DNA from: Acetobacter oeni
GTDB taxonomy: Bacteria > Pseudomonadota > Alphaproteobacteria > Acetobacterales > Acetobacteraceae
NCBI RefSeq assembly: GCF_011516825.1
Contig: NZ_WOTA01000016.1
Coordinates: 1 to 64,000 of the forward strand
Direction: 5' to 3'
Length of the DNA: 64,000 bases
Below, in pieces: positions 27,549-35,149 of this stretch (position 1 is its first letter; every line of letters starts with the position of its first letter). Under the pieces are notes generated by a model. The model did not search any database and was not told where the DNA came from. It worked only from the letters and a program-made list of their open reading frames with translations. The translations under genes were made by a program, and so were the position numbers.

Positions 27549-28898
27549 TTGACATCGCAGGCACCATCCGTGAAACGCGAACGCCGGATCCGTCTCTGGC
27601 CGCGTGGTCTGGTCGGGCGCGTGATGCTCGTTCTGCTTGCTTCGATCGGTCTGGTCTTCGTCGTCAGCTGGACGCTCTATGAACATGCCGAAGCCTATAT
27701 CGAGGATGGCGACCGCCTCGATCTGATCGGCGAGCGTCTCGCCACCGATGTCCGCGTGCTCGACGGTGCCGCACCGACGACGCGGCCCATGCTGACAACC
27801 ATGCTGTCCACCAATGATCTGCGCATGATCTGGCTTCCTGTCAGCGCTCCTCCGGACAGGGAGGGGGAACCGGCGCGCATGTCGGAGCTTCACAGACAGC
27901 TTGTCGCTGCCAACCCCGTTCTCGCTCATGCCCAGCTTCGCCTGCATCCGGGGCGGCCCGGGAAATGGACCGATGTTACCGGGACCATTCTGCTTGCCGA
28001 TCACAGTCAGATCCGTTTTACGGCCCCGGACATTCTTCGCAGCCATGTTGTGACCCGTGGTCTTGCCACGGCCACGATTGTTTCGCTCTCCGTGCTGCTG
28101 GCTGCGGGCATGCTCGTTCATGCGCTCAGCATGCCTCTGCGTGCTCTGGCCACTGTTGCCGATACGGTGGGGTCCGGGGAATGGGAGCCACTCGAAGAGA
28201 AGGGGCCGCGGGAGGTTCGTCGTCTGGCTCATGCCATTAACGAAATGCAGAAGCGGATCACGCATCTCATCGAGGATCGCACGGAGGCTCTGGCCGCTGT
28301 TTCTCACGATCTTCGCACGCCGCTCGCCCGTTTGCGTCTGCGTGCCGGTTTTCTCGCGGATGCGGAATCCCAGGAGTCCATTGAAGCTGACATCGACGAG
28401 ATGGAAGCCATGGTCGGCGGTGTGCTGGCCTATCTCTCCGGCGAGAAGAAGCGTGAGCCCTCCCGCTCCATTGATCTTGCCGCCATTCTGACCACCATTG
28501 CCGATGACGCTCATGATCGGGGCGCCGTTGTGATTTATGAAGGTCCGCATCGTCTTCCCATGTGTCTTCCGCCTCTGGCCATGAAGAGGGTTTTTACAAA
28601 TCTTGTGGAAAATGCGCTGCATTATGCAGGTTCGGCATCGATCCGCCTTACGGCGGAACGTGGCTGGGTCATTGTGGATGTGGAGGATGAAGGGCCGGGT
28701 ATTCCGGATCTCGAAATCGGTCGGGTCACCACGGCTTTTTACCGGGTGGAAACTTCCCGGTCGCGTAAGACGGGTGGCCTTGGTCTGGGGCTGGCCATTG
28801 TAAAACGCGAGGTCGAACGGACGGGCGGGAGTTTTACGCTGGAAAATCGTCTGACCGGAGGCCTCAGGGCGCGGGTTATGTTGTTAACGGCGGTATGA
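27549..28898 (+). CDS. EnvZ-like sensor histidine kinase
   Basis: Membrane sensor with two transmembrane helices (about residues 22-44 and 172-192) framing a roughly 125-residue periplasmic domain. A HAMP linker follows, then the H-box AAVSHDLRTPLARL (His near 253), N-box LVENALHYA, G1 DEGPGIP and G2 GLGLGLAIVKRE. The family phosphorylates OmpR-type partners, here the upstream regulator. The frame starts TTG at 27549; GTG at 27570 (before KRERRIRLW) is a reasonable alternative. The signal sensed is unknown. The next gene may be its target or co-operonic. Confidence 0.9.
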   Translation: MTSQAPSVKRERRIRLWPRGLVGRVMLVLLASIGLVFVVSWTLYEHAEAYIEDGDRLDLIGERLATDVRVLDGAAPTTRPMLTTMLSTNDLRMIWLPVSAPPDREGEPARMSELHRQLVAANPVLAHAQLRLHPGRPGKWTDVTGTILLADHSQIRFTAPDILRSHVVTRGLATATIVSLSVLLAAGMLVHALSMPLRALATVADTVGSGEWEPLEEKGPREVRRLAHAINEMQKRITHLIEDRTEALAAVSHDLRTPLARLRLRAGFLADAESQESIEADIDEMEAMVGGVLAYLSGEKKREPSRSIDLAAILTTIADDAHDRGAVVIYEGPHRLPMCLPPLAMKRVFTNLVENALHYAGSASIRLTAERGWVIVDVEDEGPGIPDLEIGRVTTAFYRVETSRSRKTGGLGLGLAIVKREVERTGGSFTLENRLTGGLRARVMLLTAV

Positions 28899-28987
28899 CG
28901 GTGGTGAGGCGGGACCGGGCATTTCCTCGCTTCCGTTTGTTCTGCTACCGTTTCGTGATGATGGTTCACGACGGAAAAGTACACCCG

Positions 28988-30058
28988 ATGGCTCGTTTAT
29001 CTGCTGCTGTTCTTTCGCTTGCCTGTGTTCTGGTTTCCGTTTCCGTGCGACCGGCTGCTGCTCAGCCTGTCATACAACCTCGCGTGATCGTGGTTGCCGG
29101 CTGGGAAAACGGCGCTGACAGCGGAGACGCGCCCGGTGAGTATCAGGACTGGGTTGAGCGTGAGCACCTCAGTGAGACAGTCCCGGTCCGGGGCGTGCCG
29201 GGCGTCATTTTTCGGCGCAATGATGATGGTGTGTACGGGCTTGTTCTTCGCTATGGGTCTTCGGATCTTCTGACGCTGGCGCTTGATCCACATTTTGATC
29301 TGACAAAAACATACTGGCTCTTTACCGGCATTTCCGGCGTGAACCCTGATGTTGCGTCTGTTGGCAGTGTTGCGTGGGCGCGCTGGGTTGTGGATGGCGA
29401 TGCTGTCAGGGAAGTCGATGACCGCGACATACCGAAGGACTGGCCTTACGGACTCTATGCGATTGGCGCGGCCCGTCCGGACACTCTGCCTTCTGCTGCC
29501 AATCATTATGGGTCGGTTACGGATGTTGCGGAACTCACCAGAGCCTATCCTCTGAATCAGGGACTTGCCCGCTGGGCTTTTGCCATCAGCAGGCAGGTCA
29601 GGCTGGATGATGATCCGAAAATTGCCGCTGCCCGAAAAGTCTGGATCGGGTATCCCCTGGCTCAGAAGCCGCCTTTTATTCTGATGGGAGAAACGCTCGG
29701 TGCGGAACGCTACTGGCATGGCGCAAGCCGCAATCTCTGGGCGGAGAGATGGGTGAAGCTCTGGACAAAAGACGCAGGCACGTTTGTCATGACCAATGAG
29801 GAAAGTCAGAGTAATCAGCGTGAGATGCGGTTGCTTGCCAGCCGGCAGCTCATCGATCCTGAGCGGATCATGGTGCTGCGTTCGGCCAGTAATTTTGATA
29901 TGCCGCCTCCGGGGATCGGGCCGACGCAGTCGATGGGAGACGAAGGCCCGGGTCAGCCGCTTGCCTTTGACAATAATGAACGGGCCGGCGCGCCGGTTGT
30001 GCGGGAACTGGCGACGCACTGGAGCCGCTATCGGGATACCGTGCCGATGGCGCAGTGA
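28988..30058 (+). CDS. Purine nucleoside permease-like (NUP family) periplasmic protein
   Basis: A signal peptide (ARLSAAVLSLACVLVSVSV...AAAQP) precedes a mature domain starting PRVIVVAGWENGAD. It contains YWLFTGISGVNPDVASVGSVAWARW, like the NUP family of purine nucleoside permeases and nucleoside phosphorylase-like proteins. The family name implies transport, but the protein has no membrane spans beyond the signal, so binding or enzymatic action in the periplasm is more likely. ATG 28988 is chosen for the signal peptide and GGAAAAG upstream; an earlier start at 28895 overlaps the kinase stop as ATGA. Confidence 0.75.
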   Translation: MARLSAAVLSLACVLVSVSVRPAAAQPVIQPRVIVVAGWENGADSGDAPGEYQDWVEREHLSETVPVRGVPGVIFRRNDDGVYGLVLRYGSSDLLTLALDPHFDLTKTYWLFTGISGVNPDVASVGSVAWARWVVDGDAVREVDDRDIPKDWPYGLYAIGAARPDTLPSAANHYGSVTDVAELTRAYPLNQGLARWAFAISRQVRLDDDPKIAAARKVWIGYPLAQKPPFILMGETLGAERYWHGASRNLWAERWVKLWTKDAGTFVMTNEESQSNQREMRLLASRQLIDPERIMVLRSASNFDMPPPGIGPTQSMGDEGPGQPLAFDNNERAGAPVVRELATHWSRYRDTVPMAQ

Positions 30059-30150
30059 TACGGTCTTTGCATGGCGGGGCAGGATATTCCGGCTGCCGGC
30101 GGTTGCTGTCCGGCCCCTGCACCGCGATCTGCTGATAAACAAACAGGTTT

Positions 30151-30192
30151 CCAAAGGCCCCGGCCTTTGGCGGGTTTCAGGGCAAGGCCCTG
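30151..30192 (+). terminator. Double hairpin after the NUP gene
   Basis: CCAAAGGCC / GGCCTTTGG (30151-30170) is followed by CAGGGC / GCCCTG (30178-30192). There is no T-run. Similar paired hairpins flank katE and ilvD at 63.6 kb, so this may be a recurring intergenic element that ends or stabilises transcripts. Confidence 0.5.
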
Positions 30193-30415
30193 AGAAGTAA
30201 TGCGAACAGAGCCACTGTTTTTCGTTCCATGCCCGAAAGAACGGCAATTCTGCGCCCGCCGGAAGACGTTTCCTTTGTCGTCATAAATTCAGCAATTACT
30301 CCGAGCCGGATTGTCAGTCCACAATGCCTGTGCGACATCATCCCCCGATGGCGGTCGGCTGTCTCCGGAGCATTTTGCCGGCTTCCCGTTCCGCGGAGAT
30401 ACGAGGAGGGATTCA

Positions 30416-31453
30416 ATGCACGATGTTCAGTCTCTCCCGCTTGCCGCAACGGATGTGGGCGCTGCCCTCGCGGATGGTCTGGTCTGGGCTATTCTCTGTA
30501 ATCCGGGAGAAAAACCTGAAAAACTGCATCCGGAAGAGGTTGCGGCACGGCTTTCGGGGCGTCCGTTCGGACATCCGGGATGGGCATGGCTTCATTTTGA
30601 CATCGTGCACACTGTTTCCCGCGCGCAGGTGGAGGCCATTCCGTGTCTGCCGGACGACGTGAAGCAGGCTCTGACCAGTACGGATCGCGGCGCCCGTCTG
30701 GAGTCTGAGGACGATCTTGTTTTTGGCGCGCTGCCTGCGTTTGACGATGCGGCTTCCGATGATGATCGCGATGTCTGTGTCTGGCGCTTCGCGCTTCTGC
30801 CGGACCTGCTGATCACCACCCGCCGGCATCCGATCCCGGCGCTGGGCGTGGTTTATCGCGAATTGCAACGCCAGAAAGTGCCGGAGAACCCGGCCTGTCT
30901 GGTGGATCGCGCGCTGCTTGAGTTTGCCGATACGGCCCGGCGGGATCTGTCGCGCCTTGATGATCATCTCGATCGTGCCGAGGATGTGCTTCTTCTGCTG
31001 GATCGCGATACCGATCTCGGCCGGATGGGTGGTATGCTGGGTCAGGTACGCCGCCGGTCCACCGAACTGCGTCGGGTCATTGCGCCGGTAAACCGCATTT
31101 TTCACGATGAGGAACTGGAACTGCCGGAATGGGCGGAAGATGATTTGCGGGACCGGTCGCAGCGGCAGATTCATGGCGCGCTGGACGATCTTCTGGCGCT
31201 TCAGGACCGGGCGCGGTCGCTGCAGGATGAGCTGACATCCAGTCAGGCGGAAGAGACGAACAGGCGCCTCTACATTGTTTCCGCTGGCACGACCCTGATG
31301 CTGCCCGCAACTTTTGTGACCGGATTTTTCGGTATGAACACGGGTGGAATGTTCCTGACCGGCGGGTCGTGGGGCACCGTTTATGCAGGTTTCATCTGCT
31401 TTCTCATCATGTTGGGAACGTGGTTTGTACTCAAATTTACACGGATGCTCTGA
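30416..31453 (+). CDS. CorA/ZntB-like divalent cation transporter
   Basis: A long cytosolic N-terminal domain includes GWAWLHFDIVHTVSRAQVEAIP. Long helices follow (LDRAEDVLLLLDRDTD; ALDDLLALQDRARSLQDEL). Two C-terminal transmembrane helices close the protein, with the signature FFGMNTGGM between them. GMN defines the CorA superfamily; the N-terminal sequence is closest to the ZntB branch. Mg2+, Zn2+ or another divalent ion could be carried, in either direction. ATG 30416 has GAGGAGGG seven bases upstream and gives 345 residues. Confidence 0.87.
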   Translation: MHDVQSLPLAATDVGAALADGLVWAILCNPGEKPEKLHPEEVAARLSGRPFGHPGWAWLHFDIVHTVSRAQVEAIPCLPDDVKQALTSTDRGARLESEDDLVFGALPAFDDAASDDDRDVCVWRFALLPDLLITTRRHPIPALGVVYRELQRQKVPENPACLVDRALLEFADTARRDLSRLDDHLDRAEDVLLLLDRDTDLGRMGGMLGQVRRRSTELRRVIAPVNRIFHDEELELPEWAEDDLRDRSQRQIHGALDDLLALQDRARSLQDELTSSQAEETNRRLYIVSAGTTLMLPATFVTGFFGMNTGGMFLTGGSWGTVYAGFICFLIMLGTWFVLKFTRML

Positions 31454-31758
31454 GCATCCGTAAGGGCATCTGTTTTTGTTTCGGTCGCAGATATTATTCC
31501 AGGATCGAATTGCTAATAAAAGCAGTTTCAATGCCAAAATGAGGTAAAATTTTTCTCTAACGCAGTAAACTCTGTCCGGTTGCTATCGATTCAGTGAGCC
31601 CTGTATCGCGAAAAAAACGATTGCTGTCTGGAAAAACTTTTCGGACTGTCGCGCTTTAATATCGCGAGATGGCTGGTAATGCCGCATCAGTCTGCAGCAG
31701 AGCTGTTTTTATCTGATTGTGGCAGTTCACCGGCCTCGTTGAGAAAGGTTGATTATCA
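31454..31758. other. Gap between CorA-like and DUF2501 genes
   Basis: An eight-base stem ACGGATGC / GCATCCGT straddles the stop codon of the CorA-like gene and may act as a terminator, though the following T-run is short. Otherwise I see nothing beyond a likely promoter for the DUF2501 gene. Confidence 0.35.
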
Positions 31759-32280
31759 ATGTTTGGTTCCAGACAGCTTGCTCTTCTTGCGTCCTGCGGG
31801 CTTGTTTTTGCCTCTGTCGGTGCGGCGCACGCACAGACGTCACAGCAGCTCCCGGCCGGTACTACGCTTTCCGCTCCGCCTCCGGGTTCTGTTCCTGTGA
31901 CAAATCCGGCGGATGCGGCTTCCGCGCCGACGCAGGGTGCTCAGATGGTTCATGGCGTGACCGGCGCGGACACGGCGGGAACGCCGGGCGCTGTGGGTGC
32001 GGGTGGGATGCCATCAATTGACAATGCGGGCACAGGCAATGTTGCAGGGCTGCTGTCCTACTGTGTCGATAAAAAATACACGCCTGGCACCACGCCCCGG
32101 ACCGTTGCCCGCAAACTGGCGGAGCGTCCCGATGTGAAGAACGACCAGGCCTATTCGCTTGGCGGGCAGGGACTGTTGCAGAACGGCACCAGCACACCGT
32201 TCGATATCTCCACGTTAAAAAAATCCCAGCGCGTGAAGCTTTGCAGTGATCTGACCAAAAAAGGCCAGTCCCTTCAGTAA
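31759..32280 (+). CDS. DUF2501 family secreted protein
   Basis: An N-terminal signal peptide ending GAAHAQT precedes a Pro/Ala/Gly-rich linker. The C-terminal half matches DUF2501 (YjjA-type) proteins: GLLSYCVDKKYTPG..., GQGLLQNG, and a closing ...VKLCSDLTKKGQ with paired Cys that could form a disulfide. The family is periplasmic and of unknown function. The 305 bases upstream hold no gene but must carry its promoter. Confidence 0.7.
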   Translation: MFGSRQLALLASCGLVFASVGAAHAQTSQQLPAGTTLSAPPPGSVPVTNPADAASAPTQGAQMVHGVTGADTAGTPGAVGAGGMPSIDNAGTGNVAGLLSYCVDKKYTPGTTPRTVARKLAERPDVKNDQAYSLGGQGLLQNGTSTPFDISTLKKSQRVKLCSDLTKKGQSLQ

Positions 32281-32290
32281 TAGTGGCGAA

Positions 32291-32329
32291 GCAGAGCTTT
32301 AACCCGCTCAGACGGGTTCAGGCCTCTGC
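32291..32329 (+). terminator. Nested hairpin after DUF2501 gene
   Basis: GCAGAG (32291-32296) pairs with CTCTGC (32324-32329) and encloses a second stem AACCCG / CGGGTT. It begins 11 bases after the stop codon. There is no T-run; the second hairpin at 32383 provides one. Confidence 0.45.
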
Positions 32330-32382
32330 TGTGAAGACTTAAAGGGGGCAGGTCTTCAGAGACCGGTTCGCTTTATAAATCA

Positions 32383-32415
32383 GGGCGCGGAAGCTGAGGT
32401 TTCCACGCCCTTTTT
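32383..32415 (+). terminator. Rho-independent terminator
   Basis: GGGCGCGGAA pairs with TTCCACGCCC (one mismatch) and is followed by TTTTT, a canonical intrinsic terminator reading rightward after the DUF2501 gene and before the helicase gene. Confidence 0.7.
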
Positions 32416-32496
32416 CCTGCAGACCTCACGGCGGATAACGATACGTCCCATCTCCTGCCATTGCTCAGATCGGGATGATCGCGCACACTTGAGCGC

Positions 32497-34929
32497 ATGA
32501 ATACGCCGAACGGCTCTCCGCCCCCTTCGACCGGGCTTCCGGATGCGGAACTGATCCGCGATCCATCGCTTTCTCCTGCCAGAGCCGCTCTTGAGGCTGC
32601 TGTCGCACGCACCGGCATTATCATTGCGCCGCGTGAGGAGACGGCCCTTCTGCGCCGGATCAGCCGCGCTTTGACGCCGGACGCCCGGAACATATCGGAC
32701 GAAGTCTTCCGCGCCGCGCTTTGTGCGGTGCGCCGCAAGCGGTGGACGTCCCGTCTGATGGATCTGACCCGGCGTGAGAGCCGGATATGGGTCTCACGCG
32801 AGGATATGGAGCGGGCGGCGGGAACGATCACAGATCCGGGGGCCTCCGATCCCGCGCTGCTGATCGCTCTGGACCCGGTGATGAGCGATCGCTTCCATGA
32901 ACTGGGCGCGACGCCCCGGACGGCGCTGGAGGCGATGAAGGCCGATCTGCTGGATACGGGCCGCGTTCTGTCCGCCGCGCAGACAGCCCGTCTCGCGGAA
33001 GAAATCGCGGAGGCCTTCGATCTTACTGATCGTGCCGGCTTTGTCGGTGGCGCTCAGCAAGAAGCCGAGAAGCGCGCGCGCGCCGAAGCAAGTATCGAGC
33101 ACACGGCCCGGACGCGTCGCGAAAGCGAGGAGCGGCGCCTGAAGGAGTGGGAGAGCAGTCTCGTCCGCTTCCAGGAGGTGCCGCGCCTGCTGCATTGCTC
33201 GCATCGCGAGGCTCTGCGCTGGATTGCTGAGAACCGTCTGCCGGTTGCGCGTCGTGTCAGCCAGCCGGAAGGGCAGGAGCTCTGGGAGTTCGATCCGGCG
33301 GAGATCATTGCGCTGCGCCCGCTGCTGCCTGAGTGGCGGCGCGGCACTTCGGAGGGCGGTGATCGGAAGGAGCGGCAGGGTCGGGGGCGAGACCGGCGGG
33401 ACAATCAGCTTCCCGAACCGCCCGCGGTCGGCAAGCATGTTGCGAATGCGGTAATCGCCCGTGTGGCGGCGCTGGATCGCTATGCGGCTCATTTTCGCAC
33501 GGCGCGGGCTCTGGATCGCCGGATCACCCTGGTTACCGGACCGACCAACAGTGGCAAATCGCATACGGCGCTGGATGCGCTGGCCCACGCGGAAAGCGGG
33601 CTGGCCCTGGCGCCGCTGCGACTTCTGGCCCATGAATTTCGCGAGGCGCTTGCGGCGCGCGGCGTTGAGGCTTCGCTGGCGACGGGCGAAGAGCGGTTCA
33701 TCATTCCGGACAGTCGTCATCTGGCCGCGACTGTCGAGATGTGTCCGTTCAGAAATCCTGTCGATGTTGCGGTCATTGACGAAGCGCAGATGCTGTTCGA
33801 TGCGGATCGCGGGGCGGCCTGGACGGCGGCGATCATGGGTGCGCCGGCGCGACATCTTTATATTCTTGGGGCGCCCGACTGTATTCCGATGGTCCGGCGC
33901 ATCGCTGAACTCTGTGGCGACCCGGTCGATGAGATTTCACTGGAGCGGAAAAGTCCTTTGCGGGCGGCGTCCTCGACCGTGCGGCTTACGGATCTGCGTT
34001 CGGGAGATGCTCTGATTGCATTCTCGCGTCGGGAGGTGCTGGATCTGCGCGCGGCCCTGATGGAGCACGGACGGCGCGTGGCGGTTGTGTACGGGGCGCT
34101 CAGTCCGGAAGTTCGCCGGGCGGAGGCGCAGCGTTTCAATTCCGGGGCGGCCGATATTCTGATCGCCACCGATGCGATCGGCATGGGGCTCAATCTGTCG
34201 ATCCGGCGTGTCGTGTTTGCATCGCTGCGAAAATTCGACGGACGACAGACGCGGGATCTTTCCGTTCAGGAGGTGAAGCAGATCGGGGGGAGGGCCGGGC
34301 GTTACGGCAAACACGAGGACGGCATTGTCGCTGTGCTGGCGGATGCGGGAAGTCCGAAATTCATCCGGGACCGGCTGAACGCACATCCCGAACCGCCGGA
34401 AGAACTGCGCCCTTATGTGCAGCCGGACGCGGAGATCGTTCGGGCCATTGCGACCGAGATCGATTCAGACAGTCTCTATGGTGTTCTGGCCCGTATCCGG
34501 CGGGCGGTTCTGCGGCATGACGATCCGAATTATCGTCTGGCTGATATGGAGCAGCCTTTTGCGATTGCGTCCGCGCTGGAAGGGGTTGTGGGGCTCGATC
34601 TGACACAACGCTGGACCTATGCCATGTGTCCGGTGGATGACCGGGACAACGGCATCCGTCGGCTGGTCGGCTGGGCGGCGGACCATGCCGCGGGGATCAG
34701 GGTTCCGCCGCCAGGAACCGGACGTCTGCCACCCGCTGACAAGGCGGGCCGGGAGGAGCTTGAACGCGCCGAGAAGCGTCACAAGCGGCTGGTGGCATGG
34801 CGCTGGCTGGCATTGCGCTTTTCGGATTTTTATCCTGACCGGGAAGAGGCTGAAGAGTCGACCCGCAAGCTGAATGACTGGATTGAGAGCGTGCTGCGGC
34901 AGCAGAGCAGAGCCCGCAAACGGCACTGA
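32497..34929 (+). CDS. Suv3-type DEAD/DEAH RNA helicase
   Basis: The motor (about residues 340-620) resembles mitochondrial Suv3, the degradosome helicase. It has Walker A VTGPTNSGKSHTA, LAPLRLLAHEF, EMCPF, DEAQM as motif II, ATDAIGMGLNLSI, and QIGGRAGRYG as motif VI. The N-terminal 300 residues include a helical region and a segment LLHCSHREALRWIAENRLPVA resembling a DNA-binding helix-turn-helix. The C-terminus has a Suv3-like conserved tail. Alphaproteobacteria carry this gene, the presumed ancestor of the mitochondrial one. RNA turnover is inferred from homology. Length of 810 fits. Confidence 0.85.
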   Translation: MNTPNGSPPPSTGLPDAELIRDPSLSPARAALEAAVARTGIIIAPREETALLRRISRALTPDARNISDEVFRAALCAVRRKRWTSRLMDLTRRESRIWVSREDMERAAGTITDPGASDPALLIALDPVMSDRFHELGATPRTALEAMKADLLDTGRVLSAAQTARLAEEIAEAFDLTDRAGFVGGAQQEAEKRARAEASIEHTARTRRESEERRLKEWESSLVRFQEVPRLLHCSHREALRWIAENRLPVARRVSQPEGQELWEFDPAEIIALRPLLPEWRRGTSEGGDRKERQGRGRDRRDNQLPEPPAVGKHVANAVIARVAALDRYAAHFRTARALDRRITLVTGPTNSGKSHTALDALAHAESGLALAPLRLLAHEFREALAARGVEASLATGEERFIIPDSRHLAATVEMCPFRNPVDVAVIDEAQMLFDADRGAAWTAAIMGAPARHLYILGAPDCIPMVRRIAELCGDPVDEISLERKSPLRAASSTVRLTDLRSGDALIAFSRREVLDLRAALMEHGRRVAVVYGALSPEVRRAEAQRFNSGAADILIATDAIGMGLNLSIRRVVFASLRKFDGRQTRDLSVQEVKQIGGRAGRYGKHEDGIVAVLADAGSPKFIRDRLNAHPEPPEELRPYVQPDAEIVRAIATEIDSDSLYGVLARIRRAVLRHDDPNYRLADMEQPFAIASALEGVVGLDLTQRWTYAMCPVDDRDNGIRRLVGWAADHAAGIRVPPPGTGRLPPADKAGREELERAEKRHKRLVAWRWLALRFSDFYPDREEAEESTRKLNDWIESVLRQQSRARKRH

Positions 34930-35149
34930 GGAGACGGCCCGGCGCCTGACGGATATTATCTTAAATAGCTCTTATCCGGCGCCGGTATAAGGTGTTGCGG
35001 ATACAACACGATACAGAGTCTGAAACTCATTCCGGAATATCTGTGTCTTGTCGCAGGGAAACTTCGCCGCATAAACCTTTCCGCAATTGTCATATTTTCG
35101 ACATATACGGCACGTCGTCCCTTTGCCGTGCCGGGAGGGATAGTTTTTT

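Noticed and set aside
27429-28622. 397-codon minus-strand frame opposite the sensor kinase
   Set aside because: Antisense shadow of the kinase, which has all expected motifs.
28997-30247. 416-codon minus-strand frame opposite the NUP gene
   Set aside because: Antisense shadow of a gene with a signal peptide and family motifs.
30413-31537. 374-codon minus-strand frame opposite the CorA-like gene
   Set aside because: Antisense shadow; the plus-strand gene has the GMN motif and two membrane helices.
32794-33855. 353-codon minus-strand frame opposite the Suv3-like helicase
   Set aside because: Antisense shadow of a helicase with full motifs.
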